Part shown: positions 48,002 through 57,187 of the stretch, in pieces
Numbering within the stretch: the stretch's first letter is position 1
How the letters are laid out: each line of letters starts with the position of its first letter
DNA from: Streptomyces mobaraensis NBRC 13819 = DSM 40847
GTDB taxonomy: Bacteria; Actinomycetota; Actinomycetes; Streptomycetales; Streptomycetaceae
Assembly (NCBI RefSeq): GCF_017916255.1
Contig: NZ_CP072827.1
Span: 186,001 to 250,000 of the forward strand
DNA length: 64,000 bases
Reading direction: 5' to 3'
Program-made: the position numbers and the translations under genes
Notes under the pieces: model-generated
The model's database searches: none
What the model was told of the DNA's origin: nothing
Seen by the model: only the letters and a program-made list of their open reading frames with translations

Positions 48002-49492
48002 TCACACCGGTCGCGCCACCAGCCGCGGGTCGTACAGGGCCGCGGCCGCGGTACGGGCCTCGGCCGCGAGGGCGGACGCGTCGGTCTCGTCCGTCGCCCA
48101 CCCGATGTATCCGTCCGGCCGGACCAGGACGGCGTTGACGCCGGCCCAGGCCGCGCGGTCCGGCGCGAGCGGGCACCGGCACCGGTCGATCCGGTCGTCG
48201 GCGTCCCCGAGGCCGTCGGTCCGGCCGAAGCCGACGAACGCCGGGCGGCCGTCCCGGAGTACGTCGAAGAGGGACCGGGTGTCCGAGAGCCGCAGGTTCG
48301 GCGCCCGGTGGCCCGTGAGGGGGTGCGCCCGGCCCGGCGGCGGGTAGCGCACGGACAGCCCGGAGAGGCGTTCGGCGAGCGCGTCGCGCAACTGCGGCCG
48401 CTCCGCGATCAGTTTCCCCAGCAGGGACCTCAGTGCGGCGCCCTGCGGCGAGAAGCCCATCATCAGCGCGGTCTGCGCCTGGGTGTGCTCGATGGTGTCG
48501 GCTCCCACCGGGCGGCGTTCGGAGTGGTAGGTGTCGAGCAGTTCGTCCGGCGCCCGGCCGTCGACGACCGCGGCCAGTTTCCAGCCGAGGTTCATCGCGT
48601 CCTGCACCCCCACGTTCAGGCCGACGCCGCCGGCCGGCATGTGCTGGTGCGCCGCGTCGCCGGCCAGCAGGAAGCGCCCCGCGCGATAACGCCTCGCCAG
48701 GCGGCTGGTGTTGCCGTAGCGGGACAGCCAGGACGGGTCGCGCATCCCGTAGTCCGTGCCCACCACGCGCCGGACCCGCTCGCGGAACTCCTCGAAGGCG
48801 AGCTCCCCCGGCCGGTCGGTACGGACGTCCTCGGGCGAGTGCATCACGATCCGGTGCCGGCCGTCGGGCAGCGGGACGGCGATGAGCGTGCCGTCCGTCG
48901 TCCACGCGCTCGCGACGGCGCCGGGCGGCGGGTCGTCGAGCACCACGTCGCCGAGCGTGCCGAGGGCGGTGTGCGGGGTCCCGTCGAACGCGACGCCCGC
49001 GCATCGGCGTACCAGGCTGCGCGTCCCGTCGCACCCGACCACGTACGCGGCCTCCAGGGTGTACGCGCCGTCCGGCCCCTCGACCGACAACGTGACCGCG
49101 GCGCCGGTCTCCGTACAGCCCGTCACCCGGTGCCCGCACCGCAGGTCCGCGCCCAGGGCCAGGGCGCGCCGCCGGAGCAGTTCCGTGGTGCGCGCCTGCG
49201 GGATCGTGAGCGTGAACGGGAAGTCGGTGTCCAGCTCCCGGAAGTCCAGGCGCTCGTCGAGCACGGCGAAATGCCCGCTGGGGATCCGGCCGCCCTCGGC
49301 CAGCAGTTCCCGGTGGGCGCCGCGGAGCGCCAGGGTCTCGATCGTCCGGGGGTGGACCGTCAGCGCCCGGGAGTGCGGATCGACTTCCGGCTCCCGCTCC
49401 AGGACCACCGTGGGGACGCCGGCCAGCCGCAACTCGCAGGCCAGCCACGACCCCGTCGGCCCGCCGCCGACGATGACGACGCTCTGTTCCAT
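48002..49492 (-). CDS. FAD-dependent monooxygenase, divergent from a TetR regulator
   Basis: 496 residues. GGGPTG at 9-14, VGCDGTRSLVRRCAGVAFDG (DG motif, near 165-184) and FLLAGDAAHQHMPAGGVGLNVGVQDAMNLGWKLAAVV (about 285-321) identify a class A flavin hydroxylase. The C-terminal part (about 390-496, LRLSDTRSLFDVLRDGRPAFVGFGRTD) is the thioredoxin-like domain of RIFMO/PgaE-type enzymes. In actinomycetes such genes next to a divergent TetR regulator often hydroxylate and inactivate antibiotics, or act in polyketide tailoring. Which applies here is unknown. Start ATG at 49492 with GGAG/GAGAGAGG upstream; 84 bp separate it from the TetR start. Confidence 0.87.
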   Translation of the reverse strand: MEQSVVIVGGGPTGSWLACELRLAGVPTVVLEREPEVDPHSRALTVHPRTIETLALRGAHRELLAEGGRIPSGHFAVLDERLDFRELDTDFPFTLTIPQARTTELLRRRALALGADLRCGHRVTGCTETGAAVTLSVEGPDGAYTLEAAYVVGCDGTRSLVRRCAGVAFDGTPHTALGTLGDVVLDDPPPGAVASAWTTDGTLIAVPLPDGRHRIVMHSPEDVRTDRPGELAFEEFRERVRRVVGTDYGMRDPSWLSRYGNTSRLARRYRAGRFLLAGDAAHQHMPAGGVGLNVGVQDAMNLGWKLAAVVDGRAPDELLDTYHSERRPVGADTIEHTQAQTALMMGFSPQGAALRSLLGKLIAERPQLRDALAERLSGLSVRYPPPGRAHPLTGHRAPNLRLSDTRSLFDVLRDGRPAFVGFGRTDGLGDADDRIDRCRCPLAPDRAAWAGVNAVLVRPDGYIGWATDETDASALAAEARTAAAALYDPRLVARPV

Positions 49493-49564
49493 GGCTCCGC
49501 CTCTCTCACCGGGATCTCGGAAACACCGGATCTCTATCACCGACCAAGACCCGCTGGGCCAAGA

Positions 49565-49570
49565 TATAAT
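49565..49570 (+). promoter_or_regulatory. TATAAT -10 box giving a leaderless TetR transcript
   Basis: A consensus TATAAT lies six bases before the GTG start at 49577. This spacing places transcription start at the start codon, the usual pattern for leaderless genes in streptomycetes. No clear -35 box is seen. A direct repeat of ATCA-NN-GACCAAGA (49536-49549 and 49573-49586) spans the box and may bind the TetR protein. Confidence 0.65.
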
Positions 49571-49576
49571 CGATCA

Positions 49577-50260
49577 GTGACCAAGAAGCAAGGGACGGCC
49601 GACCGCTCCAAGGTCGGCATCACGCTCGACCAGGTGGTCGGCGCGGCGTTCGACGTGCTCGACCGGGGCGGCATCGGCAAGCTCTCCACCCGGGCGATCG
49701 CGGCGGAGCTCGGCGTCAGCATGAACACCGTCATGTGGCACATCCGCAGCAAGGACCGGCTGCTGGACGCGATGGCCGAGGCCGTCGTCGGGGAGGTCGG
49801 GCTGGAGGGGCTGCCCGAGGAGTGGGAGGAGCGGGCGGCCGAACTGATGGGGCGGCTGCGCCGGGCGATGCTCGGGCACCGGGACGGCGCCTCGCTCGTC
49901 GCGGGCACGTTCCCCGCGGAGCCGCGGACCCTGGCCTTCGCCGACCGCCTGCTGACCGCCCTGCTGCGCGGCTGCCCCGACCGCAGGACGGCCGCGTGGA
50001 CGGCCTGGAACCTGTTCTACTTCACCCTGGGCCTCGTCCAGGAGGAGCAGGCGGTGCCCGCCACCGGCGCCCGCGACCGGCTGCGCGCGGGCGTGGCGGA
50101 CGCACGGCGGTTCCCGGGGCTGGGCGCGGCCCTCGAGGACTTCCTGTCCGTCGACTTCGAGGAGCGGTTCCGGTTCGGGATCGGGCAGATCCTCCGCGCC
50201 GCCGCGGTTCCGGCGGCGGCCGAGGGCCCGCCGGGTCAGGGCAGGGGCATCAGCCGGTAG
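49577..50260 (+). CDS. TetR family regulator with TetR_C-like effector domain
   Basis: 227 residues. The DNA-binding domain (GITLDQVVGAAFDVLDRGGIGKLSTRAIAAELGVSMNTVMWHIRSKDRLLDAMAEAVVGEV, about 14-72) has the spacing of TetR/TetR_C_1 proteins such as tetracycline repressor. The effector domain is helical (FPAEPRTLAFADRLLTALLRGC, AWTAWNLFYFTLGLVQEEQA) and ends in a disordered Pro/Gly tail. Divergent from the flavin monooxygenase gene, so regulator and enzyme probably respond to one drug-like ligand, as in tet or rif monooxygenase pairs. Leaderless by its TATAAT spacing. Its last 25 bases overlap the 3' end of the opposing TetR gene. Confidence 0.87.
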   Translation: MTKKQGTADRSKVGITLDQVVGAAFDVLDRGGIGKLSTRAIAAELGVSMNTVMWHIRSKDRLLDAMAEAVVGEVGLEGLPEEWEERAAELMGRLRRAMLGHRDGASLVAGTFPAEPRTLAFADRLLTALLRGCPDRRTAAWTAWNLFYFTLGLVQEEQAVPATGARDRLRAGVADARRFPGLGAALEDFLSVDFEERFRFGIGQILRAAAVPAAAEGPPGQGRGISR

Positions 50261-50802
50261 AAGAGGGTCGCGACGAGCCGCCGGGCGAAGGCGGCGTCGA
50301 GCGGTCCGGGGCGGAAGAGGACGCGGTAGATCATCGGAGCCACCAGGTGGTCCATCACGGTCTCCGCGTCCGGTACGTGCTCGCCGCGCTCCGCCGCGCG
50401 GTTGAGGATCGACTCGACCTGGTCGTGCGCGAAACCGGAGCACTGGCCGGCTTTGGAGCCGTCCGGGTCGCCGGCGAGGGTGTCACGGATGTAGGAGCGG
50501 CCGGGCGGGGACGACATCTCCTCCAGGAAGGCGACGGCCCAGTGTTCCAGGTCGGCCCGCAGGTCGCCGTGGTCCGCCGGGGGCGCCTCCGGGCGCAGCC
50601 GTTCCACCGCGACGTCGGAGAGCAGTTCCTGGAGGTCGCCCCAGCGACGGTAGACGGTCGAGGGGGTCACCCCGGCCCGGGCCGCGACGAGCGGCACGGT
50701 CAGGGCGGCCCCCTCGGCCTGGAGTTCGCGTACGGCCCGGTGGACGGACTCCTGGACGCGGGCGCTGCGGCCCCCGGGGCGTACGGCGGGTCTGGGGCTC
50801 AT
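50236..50802 (-). CDS. TetR family regulator
   Basis: 188 residues. The HTH part RSARVQESVHRAVRELQAEGAALTVPLVAARAGVTPSTVYRRWGDLQELLSDVAVERL (about 12-69) is clear, and the C-terminal domain (YIRDTLAGDPDGSKAGQCSGFAHDQVESILNRAAERGE...VMDHLVAPMIYRVLF) is of the TetR_C_16/33-like helical kind. It lies 20 bp after the amidase gene on the same strand, but TAAGCT at 50809-50814, six bases before the ATG, suggests a separate leaderless transcript. It is the best candidate to bind the twin dyads between the amidase and hydrolase genes. Its 3' end overlaps the opposing TetR gene. Confidence 0.86.
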   Translation of the reverse strand: MSPRPAVRPGGRSARVQESVHRAVRELQAEGAALTVPLVAARAGVTPSTVYRRWGDLQELLSDVAVERLRPEAPPADHGDLRADLEHWAVAFLEEMSSPPGRSYIRDTLAGDPDGSKAGQCSGFAHDQVESILNRAAERGEHVPDAETVMDHLVAPMIYRVLFRPGPLDAAFARRLVATLFYRLMPLP

Positions 50803-50808
50803 GACCCC

Positions 50809-50814
50809 AGCTTA
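50809..50814 (-). promoter_or_regulatory. TAAGCT -10 box of a leaderless TetR transcript
   Basis: On the minus strand TAAGCT (forward AGCTTA) is six bases before the ATG at 50802, the spacing typical for leaderless starts. Just upstream, CGCG..AT.AT..CGCG (50817-50833) forms an imperfect dyad that may be an operator. Confidence 0.5.
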
Positions 50815-50822
50815 ACGCGACA

Positions 50823-52206
<1,384 letters not shown>

Positions 52207-52220
<14 letters not shown>

Positions 52221-52425
52221 CGGCGCGCTCTCCTTCCAGGGGACGGGCTTCCAGAGGGCGGGCTTCCGGTGCGACCGTGTCCGGCCGGTACGCGGCCGCG
52301 GGCCGGACGCCGTCGAGGTCGAGTGCGCGCAGGGATCCGAGGACGGACAGGACGTGGTCGGCCGTGGCCGCCACGGCGGCGGTTCTGCCGGCCGCCTCGG
52401 GCGGGCCGGGGTCCGGTGTGGTCAT
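52207..52425 (-). CDS. AtzG-like (DUF4089) small amidase partner
   Basis: 72 residues. The short sequence AAVAATADHVLSVLGSLRALDLDGVRPAAAY is an amphipathic helix pair like that of AtzG/DUF4089 proteins, which pack against AtzE-type amidases and are needed for their folding. The ATG at 52425 has a strong GGAGG six bases upstream. Its stop lies 14 bases inside the amidase gene, so translation is coupled. A second half with repeated EARPLE units is low complexity. It begins the amidase operon, 21 bp after an operator dyad. The call rests on size, pattern and neighbour. Confidence 0.7.
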
Positions 52426-52445
52426 GACGTGCCTCCACCTTCCAT

Positions 52446-52464
52446 GCAAAAGCTGATTCTTTGC
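52446..52464. promoter_or_regulatory. Operator dyad 1, GCAAA-N9-TTTGC
   Basis: GCAAA (52446-52450) and TTTGC (52460-52464) are perfect inverted arms 9 bp apart. The site is 21 bp upstream of the AtzG-like start. It pairs with an identical-pattern site at 52500-52518. Confidence 0.65.
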
Positions 52465-52499
52465 GTTAGCGGCACCCTAGGCCCTAGGCTCCCCTTAAA

Positions 52500-52518
52500 G
52501 CAAAAATTCTGCGTTTGC
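52500..52518. promoter_or_regulatory. Operator dyad 2, GCAAA-N9-TTTGC
   Basis: Same arms and spacing as dyad 1, 54 bp away (about five helical turns). It lies 21 bp upstream of the hydrolase ATG. Placement mirrors dyad 1, so one regulator probably controls both divergent genes. CTTAAAG just upstream may be part of the -10 region. Confidence 0.65.
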
Positions 52519-52539
52519 AGCCCGGAGAGGATCCCGCCC

Positions 52540-53466
52540 ATGCTCCGCCCCGATCCCGCCCCCGAACCGTCCCCTCAGCCGGCCGCCCCCACGTCGTGGC
52601 AGGTCGGCGACGTCCGCGTGCACCGTGTCGACGAGATCGCCCTTCCGCCGGAGACCGGCGCGTGGCTGCTGCCGGCCGCGACTCGGGACGTCGTCTCGGA
52701 AGTACCGTGGCTGCGGCCCGACTTCACCACGGCCGACCACGCTCCCCGGCTCGCCAGCCACACCTTCGCCTTCGAGGCGGGGGGCAAGCGGGTGCTCGTC
52801 GACACCGGCATCGGCAACGGCAAGACCCGTGCCAACCCGGCGTGGCACCAGCTCGACACCGGGTACCTCCGCCGGCTCACGGCGGCCGGTTTCCCGCCCG
52901 AGTCCGTGGACCTGGTCGTGCTGACCCATCTGCACACCGACCACGTCGGCTGGAACACCCGCCGGGCCGAGGACGGCTCCTGGGTGCCCACCTTCCCCAA
53001 CGCCCGCTACGTCACCTCGCGTACGGAGTGGGACCACTGGGCCGGGCAGGCCGCCACCATGGAGGAGAGCCGCCGGCAGATGTTCCGCGACTCCGTCGAC
53101 CCGATCCGGGACGCCGGGCTCCTCGACCTCGTCGACGTCCACGACGGCCCGGCCCCGCTCGCCCCCGGCCTCCGGCTGCTCCCGACGCCCGGGCACACGC
53201 CGGGCCACATCGCCGTCGAACTCCGCGCCGCCGGAGGGGCGGCCGTCATCACCGGGGACTGCGTCCACCACCCCGTCCAGCTGGCCCACCCCGGGATCGC
53301 CAGCTGCGTGGACACCGATCCCGCCCAGGCCGTCCGCACCCGCCGCGGCCTCCTCGCCTCCCTCGCCGGCGCGGAGACGCTCCTGCTGGGCACGCACTTC
53401 CCGCCGCCGACGGCGGGCCGCGTCACCGCCGAGGGGGACGGGTTCCGGCTCGTACCGGCGTCCTGA
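52540..53466 (+). CDS. Metallo-beta-lactamase fold hydrolase (lactonase-like)
   Basis: 308 residues. The zinc motif HLHTDH is at 130-135, with VLVDTG (85-90), PTPGHTPGHI (around 222) and GDCVHHP (around 243) supplying the other His and Asp ligands. The layout resembles AttM/AiiB N-acyl-homoserine lactonase and quorum-quenching-type MBL enzymes, but the substrate is not certain. The N-terminus (MLRPDPAPEPSPQPAAP) is Pro-rich and without signal peptide. GGAGAGG at 52524-52530 marks the start. It is divergent from the amidase operon and shares its operator layout, so the two enzymes may act on one compound. Confidence 0.86.
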   Translation: MLRPDPAPEPSPQPAAPTSWQVGDVRVHRVDEIALPPETGAWLLPAATRDVVSEVPWLRPDFTTADHAPRLASHTFAFEAGGKRVLVDTGIGNGKTRANPAWHQLDTGYLRRLTAAGFPPESVDLVVLTHLHTDHVGWNTRRAEDGSWVPTFPNARYVTSRTEWDHWAGQAATMEESRRQMFRDSVDPIRDAGLLDLVDVHDGPAPLAPGLRLLPTPGHTPGHIAVELRAAGGAAVITGDCVHHPVQLAHPGIASCVDTDPAQAVRTRRGLLASLAGAETLLLGTHFPPPTAGRVTAEGDGFRLVPAS

Positions 53467-53499
53467 GACCGGCCGGAGTGAAGGCGGGTCGCCCCGGGC

Positions 53500-54369
53500 T
53501 CAGGACTGCGGTACCGCCTGGATGTCGAGTTCCACCCGGATCGTCGCACCGATCATCGCGATACCGCGCTGGATCATCGACTTCCAGTTCAGCGTGAAGT
53601 CCTCGCGGTGCAGCTCGGTCACGGCCGAGCAGGCGGCGCGGGTCTCTCCCATGATGCCGGTGCCGATGCCCAGGTAGCGGGTGTCGAGGGCGACGTTGCG
53701 GCTGACGCCGTGGAGGTTGAGCACACCCTGGACGGACCAGCGGGGGCCGCCGCGGTGGACGAAGCGCTCGCTGGTGAACTGCATGTACGGGTACTGGGCG
53801 ACGCCCAGGAACTCGGCCGACCGCAGGTGCTCGTCCCGCTGCCGGACGCCGGTGTCGATGCTGGCCGTCTCGATCACCACGTCCAGCCGCGACTCCTCCA
53901 TGCGGTCGCCGACCCACAGCGTCCCCTCGAACCCGTTGAAGCGGCCGTGCACTTGGGCGAGGCCGATGTGGCGGGCGGCGAAGCGCACGGCGGTGTGGTC
54001 CGGGTCGATGCGCCAGGCGCCCGGTGTGGGCAGGGTCGGCGCGGGGGCCGGCTCCATCGCGAACGGCTCGACGGTCGCGTGGGCGCCGGGGACGCAGGTG
54101 AAGGGGCGGCGGACCGGGCGGAACCCCTCGCACGTCACCGCGAGCACGTAGTCGCCCGGCGCCAGGGTGGCCGTGAACCGGCCGTGCGGGTCCGTCTGAC
54201 CGGTCAGCACCTCCCGGCCGGACGCGTCGCGGACCGAGACGTCCGCGCGGTACAGCGGCAGTTGCACCGGATCCAGTACCTGGCAGTCCAGCCCTCCCGC
54301 GCCGTCCGGGAGCCGGACACCCCCCTGCCCCGACGAACCCTTCCACCGGCGCAACAGCACAAGAGCCAT
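53500..54369 (-). CDS. YceI-domain protein with N-terminal carboxypeptidase-regulatory-like domain
   Basis: 289 residues. After a short basic start a regulatory-like beta domain is read (YRADVSVRDASGREVLTGQTDPHGRFTATLAPGDYVLAVTCEGF, about 40-83). The YceI lipocalin-like barrel follows: WRIDPDHTAVRFAARHIGLAQVHGRFNGFEGTL (about 117-149), VVIETASIDTGVRQRDEHLRS, FTSERFVHRGG and the terminal DFTLNWKSMIQRGIAMIGATIRVELDIQA. YceI barrels bind long isoprenoid or fatty chains. No signal peptide is evident, unlike E. coli YceI. The ATG at 54369 was chosen; a GTG at 54378 has poorer spacing. Function unknown. Confidence 0.82.
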   Translation of the reverse strand: MALVLLRRWKGSSGQGGVRLPDGAGGLDCQVLDPVQLPLYRADVSVRDASGREVLTGQTDPHGRFTATLAPGDYVLAVTCEGFRPVRRPFTCVPGAHATVEPFAMEPAPAPTLPTPGAWRIDPDHTAVRFAARHIGLAQVHGRFNGFEGTLWVGDRMEESRLDVVIETASIDTGVRQRDEHLRSAEFLGVAQYPYMQFTSERFVHRGGPRWSVQGVLNLHGVSRNVALDTRYLGIGTGIMGETRAACSAVTELHREDFTLNWKSMIQRGIAMIGATIRVELDIQAVPQS

Positions 54370-54462
54370 CCCCGCCACACCTTTCCCCTCAACACAACAA
54401 CCGCCCCCAACACCACCACACCAAGCCACACCAGCGCAAAACGACCCATCAGGCCCTATCCG

Positions 54463-54482
54463 TACCATCGGTAACAGTGGTA
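54463..54482. promoter_or_regulatory. Small inverted repeat TACCA-N10-TGGTA
   Basis: The arms TACCA (54463-54467) and TGGTA (54478-54482) lie in the leader of the YceI-type gene, just beyond a CA-rich, G-poor stretch (54370-54450) that is unusual for this GC-rich window. It may be a regulator site. Confidence 0.35.
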
Positions 54483-54588
54483 GCCATCACGCTCATGGGG
54501 CGCCATCCGGTACAACCGGCCTTATCGGACCCGATCGCCCGGGAACCGGCCGGCCCGGCCGCCATGACGCCCCCTGCCCGCGCCCGCC

Positions 54589-55701
54589 TCAGTCCACCGT
54601 GGACAGCACCTTGAGCAGGGCCTCGATGACCCGCTCCTGGACGTCCCGGCGCAGCGACGGGTACATGGGCAGCGAGAAGATCTCCTCCGCGCACTCCTCC
54701 GTCGCGGGGAGGCGGACGTCGGCGGCGGCAGTGCCGGCGAAGCCCTTCATGGTGTGGACGGGCCAGCGGTAGCTGACGTTGAGCTCGATGTCGTGGGCGC
54801 GCAGGCGCTCCAGGATGAGGTCGCGCCGGGGGTGGCGGGCGACGTAGAGGTAGTAGACGTGGTCGTTCCCGGGGGCGATGTGGGGCAGGGTGAGCGAGGT
54901 GTCCTTCAGGGCCTCCCGGTAACGGTCGGCGATGGCCCGCCGGGCGGCGATGTAGTCGTCGAGCCGGCGCAGTTTGCGGCGCAGGATCTCGGCCTGCACC
55001 TCGTCGAGCCGGCTGTTGTGGGCGGGGAGCGTCTCGACGAAGTACCGCTCCTCCATGCCGTAGTAGCGCAGCCGCCGCAGCGCGCGGTCGACCTCCGCGC
55101 CGCCGGTGAGGACCGCTCCTCCGTCGCCGTAGGCGCCGAGCACCTTGGTCGGGTAGAAGGAGTAGGCGGCGGCGTCCCCGAACGTGCCGGCGAGCCTGCC
55201 GTTCCGGCGGGCGCCGTGGGCCTGGGCGCAGTCCTCCACGACCGCCAGTCCGTGGGCGCGGGCGACCTCCCCGATCTCCTCCATGGCGGCGCACTGGCCG
55301 TACAGGTGGACCGGGACGACGCAGCGGGTGCGGGGGGTCACGGCGGCGGCCAGGGCCGCCGGGTCCATGAGGTAGGTCGCCGGGTCGATGTCGACGAACC
55401 GCACGTCCGCCCCGGTGCCGGCGATGGCGACGACGGTGGGCGCGGCCGTGTTGGACACGGTGATCACCTCGTCGCCGGGGCCGACGCCGAGCGCCTGGAG
55501 GGCGAGCTTCACCGCGTTCGTCCCGTTGTCGACGCCGACGCAGTGGCCGATGCCGTGGTAGGCGGCGAACTCGGTCTCGAAGTCCCGCACGCTGGGCCCC
55601 AGCACCAGGCGTCCGGAGGAGAACACCGTGTCCACGGCGTCGAGGATCTCCGCGCGTTCGGCCTCGTACTCATCGCCGTAGGCCCATACCAGCACGCTCA
55701 T
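54589..55701 (-). CDS. DegT/DnrJ/EryC1 sugar aminotransferase (DesV/TylB type)
   Basis: 370 residues. The blocks [46 protein letters not shown] and [33 protein letters not shown] are characteristic. [44 protein letters not shown] supplies PLP-Lys186, and [24 protein letters not shown] follows. They closely resemble DesV/TylB, which transaminate C-3 of a dTDP-3-keto-6-deoxyhexose. The start at MSVL has GAGGTGGGA upstream; an ATG two codons earlier is too close to it. In the module it would follow the epimerase and ketoreductase genes. Three 14-base repeats lie in its leader. Confidence 0.88.
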   Translation of the reverse strand: MSVLVWAYGDEYEAERAEILDAVDTVFSSGRLVLGPSVRDFETEFAAYHGIGHCVGVDNGTNAVKLALQALGVGPGDEVITVSNTAAPTVVAIAGTGADVRFVDIDPATYLMDPAALAAAVTPRTRCVVPVHLYGQCAAMEEIGEVARAHGLAVVEDCAQAHGARRNGRLAGTFGDAAAYSFYPTKVLGAYGDGGAVLTGGAEVDRALRRLRYYGMEERYFVETLPAHNSRLDEVQAEILRRKLRRLDDYIAARRAIADRYREALKDTSLTLPHIAPGNDHVYYLYVARHPRRDLILERLRAHDIELNVSYRWPVHTMKGFAGTAAADVRLPATEECAEEIFSLPMYPSLRRDVQERVIEALLKVLSTVD

Positions 55702-55717
55702 GCACATCCCACCTCGG

Positions 55718-55759
55718 GTCGAAGACGGACAGTCGAAGGCGAACAGTCGAAGACGGACA
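55718..55759. repeat. Three tandem 14-bp repeats in the aminotransferase leader
   Basis: GTCGAAGACGGACA, GTCGAAGGCGAACA and GTCGAAGACGGACA follow directly on one another. Units 1 and 3 are identical and unit 2 differs at two bases. The array ends 17 bp before the aminotransferase start. It may be a regulator binding array or the result of slippage. Confidence 0.55.
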
Positions 55760-55790
55760 TTCGGATGACGCGGTCGTACCAGGGCGCCGA

Positions 55791-56087
55791 CTACCGCTCC
55801 GGCGCGAGGACTTCACCCGTGGCGGCGTCGCGGACGGTGATCGCCTCCATCGGGCAGGTGTCGGCGGCGTCGGCCACGCTGGGGTCGGGGTCGACGACCT
55901 CCGCGACCGGCCGGGCCCTGCCGTTGTCCAGGCGCATGTGCCGGGAGGCGGTCCCCAGGCACAGGCCGGTGCCGGCGCAGACGTTCCGGTCCACCTCGAT
56001 GCGCCAGCGGCCGGCGGTGGCGGCCGGTCCGGGGGCCGCGGGGCGGTCCTGTGGCGGGACGTCGGGCGCGGTGCGGGGCTCGGGCAT
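55791..56087 (-). CDS. [3Fe-4S]-type ferredoxin
   Basis: 98 residues. A Pro/Ala-rich leader of about 28 residues precedes [37 protein letters not shown] and [12 protein letters not shown]. The Cys pattern C-x5-C...CP is that of the one-cluster 3Fe-4S ferredoxins that feed electrons to P450s or sugar dioxygenases in Streptomyces. GAGGAGAAGAGAATG gives a firm start. No P450 gene is adjacent, so the partner must be elsewhere. A GC-rich direct repeat of 11 bases (56108-56118, 56119-56129) lies in the gap before it. Confidence 0.87.
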   Translation of the reverse strand: MPEPRTAPDVPPQDRPAAPGPAATAGRWRIEVDRNVCAGTGLCLGTASRHMRLDNGRARPVAEVVDPDPSVADAADTCPMEAITVRDAATGEVLAPER

Positions 56088-56164
56088 TCTCTTCTCCTCG
56101 GGGCGGGCGGGGCGCGGGCGGGGCGCGGGCGGTGGGACGGTGGTACGGGCTCGGCGACCGCGGC

Positions 56165-57187
56165 TCAGGGCCGCGGTCCGGGCCCCTCCGGCGCGTCCAC
56201 GGTGTGCCGGTAGAGGGCGTCCACGGTGCGTTCCAGCGCCTGGTCCAGGGTCAGGCGCGGCTGCCAGCCGGTGACGCCGCGGAACGCGGACGCGTCGATC
56301 TCGACGCTGTGGAAGTCGGCCAGTTCGGCGTATTCGGGCGGGTCGACGGTGAGGACGGAGACCGGCGGGCGGCCGGTGCGTTCCGCGACGAGGTCGGCGA
56401 TCCGGCGGAAGACGGCGCCCAGCGGTTCGCCGTGGCCGCTGCCGATCAGCCAGTGCCGGCCGACGAGTTCGTGCCCGTGCTCCAGGGCCGCCGCGAAGGC
56501 GCGGGCGACGTCGTCGACGTGCAGCAGGTCGCGGAGGACGGTGCCGTCGTGCCACATGGTGATGGGCTCGCCGGCCAGGGCGCGCTTGGTCATGGCGGCC
56601 ACGACGCCCTTGGAGGTGGTGCGGCCGGGCGCGCAGCCGATGACGGTGGGCAGGCGCAGGGTGATCCCGTGGACGTCGCCCGCCCGGGTCGCCTGTTCCA
56701 GCACCCGTTGCGCGGCGAGTTTCTGCCGGTCGTAGGCGCCCTGCGGCTCGTCGGGCTCGGAGCCGTCGATGCGCGGGGCGGCGGTCAGGCCGACCTGGCT
56801 GGCCGCCCCGGCGTAGATCACGGTGACCGGACGGCCGCCGGGGCCCGGGCGGAGGACGTCGGTGAGGTGCCGCATGGTGCCGACGTTGACGCGCTCGGCG
56901 ACCGGGTCCGCGCCCCGCCAGTTGATGTCGCCCGACAGGTCGGCCAGCAGGTGGACGACGACGTCGGAGCCGTCGACCGCGGCGGCGAGGGCCGCCGGGT
57001 CGGTGGCGTCGGCGGTGCGCAGTTCGACGTCCTTGGCGTCGGCGACGGCGGCCGGGGGGCGGTGTCCTCGGGTGACGAGGCGCAGCCGGACCGGCCGCCG
57101 GACGAACTCGGCCGCGACGGCGGAGCCGATGAACCCCGAGGCGCCGAGCACGGTCACCAGCGGGCGCTTGCCGTCCTGGGCGTTCAC
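56165..57187 (-). CDS. NAD-dependent epimerase/ketoreductase of deoxysugar type
   Basis: 340 residues. The short-chain/extended SDR Rossmann start VTVLGASGFIGSAV carries GxxGxxG at 15-21. VIYAGAASQVGLT provides the Ser-like position, GAYDRQKLAAQRV the YxxxK pair, and LRDLLHVDDVARAFAAAL the typical extended-SDR block. The proteins it resembles (EvaE, TylCIV, UrdR class) reduce the 4-keto group of dTDP-4-keto-6-deoxyhexoses. The GTG start overlaps the epimerase stop by GTGA (57184-57187), so both enzymes act in one path. The exact stereochemistry cannot be read. Confidence 0.85.
   Translation of the reverse strand: MNAQDGKRPLVTVLGASGFIGSAVAAEFVRRPVRLRLVTRGHRPPAAVADAKDVELRTADATDPAALAAAVDGSDVVVHLLADLSGDINWRGADPVAERVNVGTMRHLTDVLRPGPGGRPVTVIYAGAASQVGLTAAPRIDGSEPDEPQGAYDRQKLAAQRVLEQATRAGDVHGITLRLPTVIGCAPGRTTSKGVVAAMTKRALAGEPITMWHDGTVLRDLLHVDDVARAFAAALEHGHELVGRHWLIGSGHGEPLGAVFRRIADLVAERTGRPPVSVLTVDPPEYAELADFHSVEIDASAFRGVTGWQPRLTLDQALERTVDALYRHTVDAPEGPGPRP

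Noticed and set aside
55718..55759. CRISPR array
   Set aside because: The three 14-bp units are directly adjacent with no spacers and no cas genes are present.
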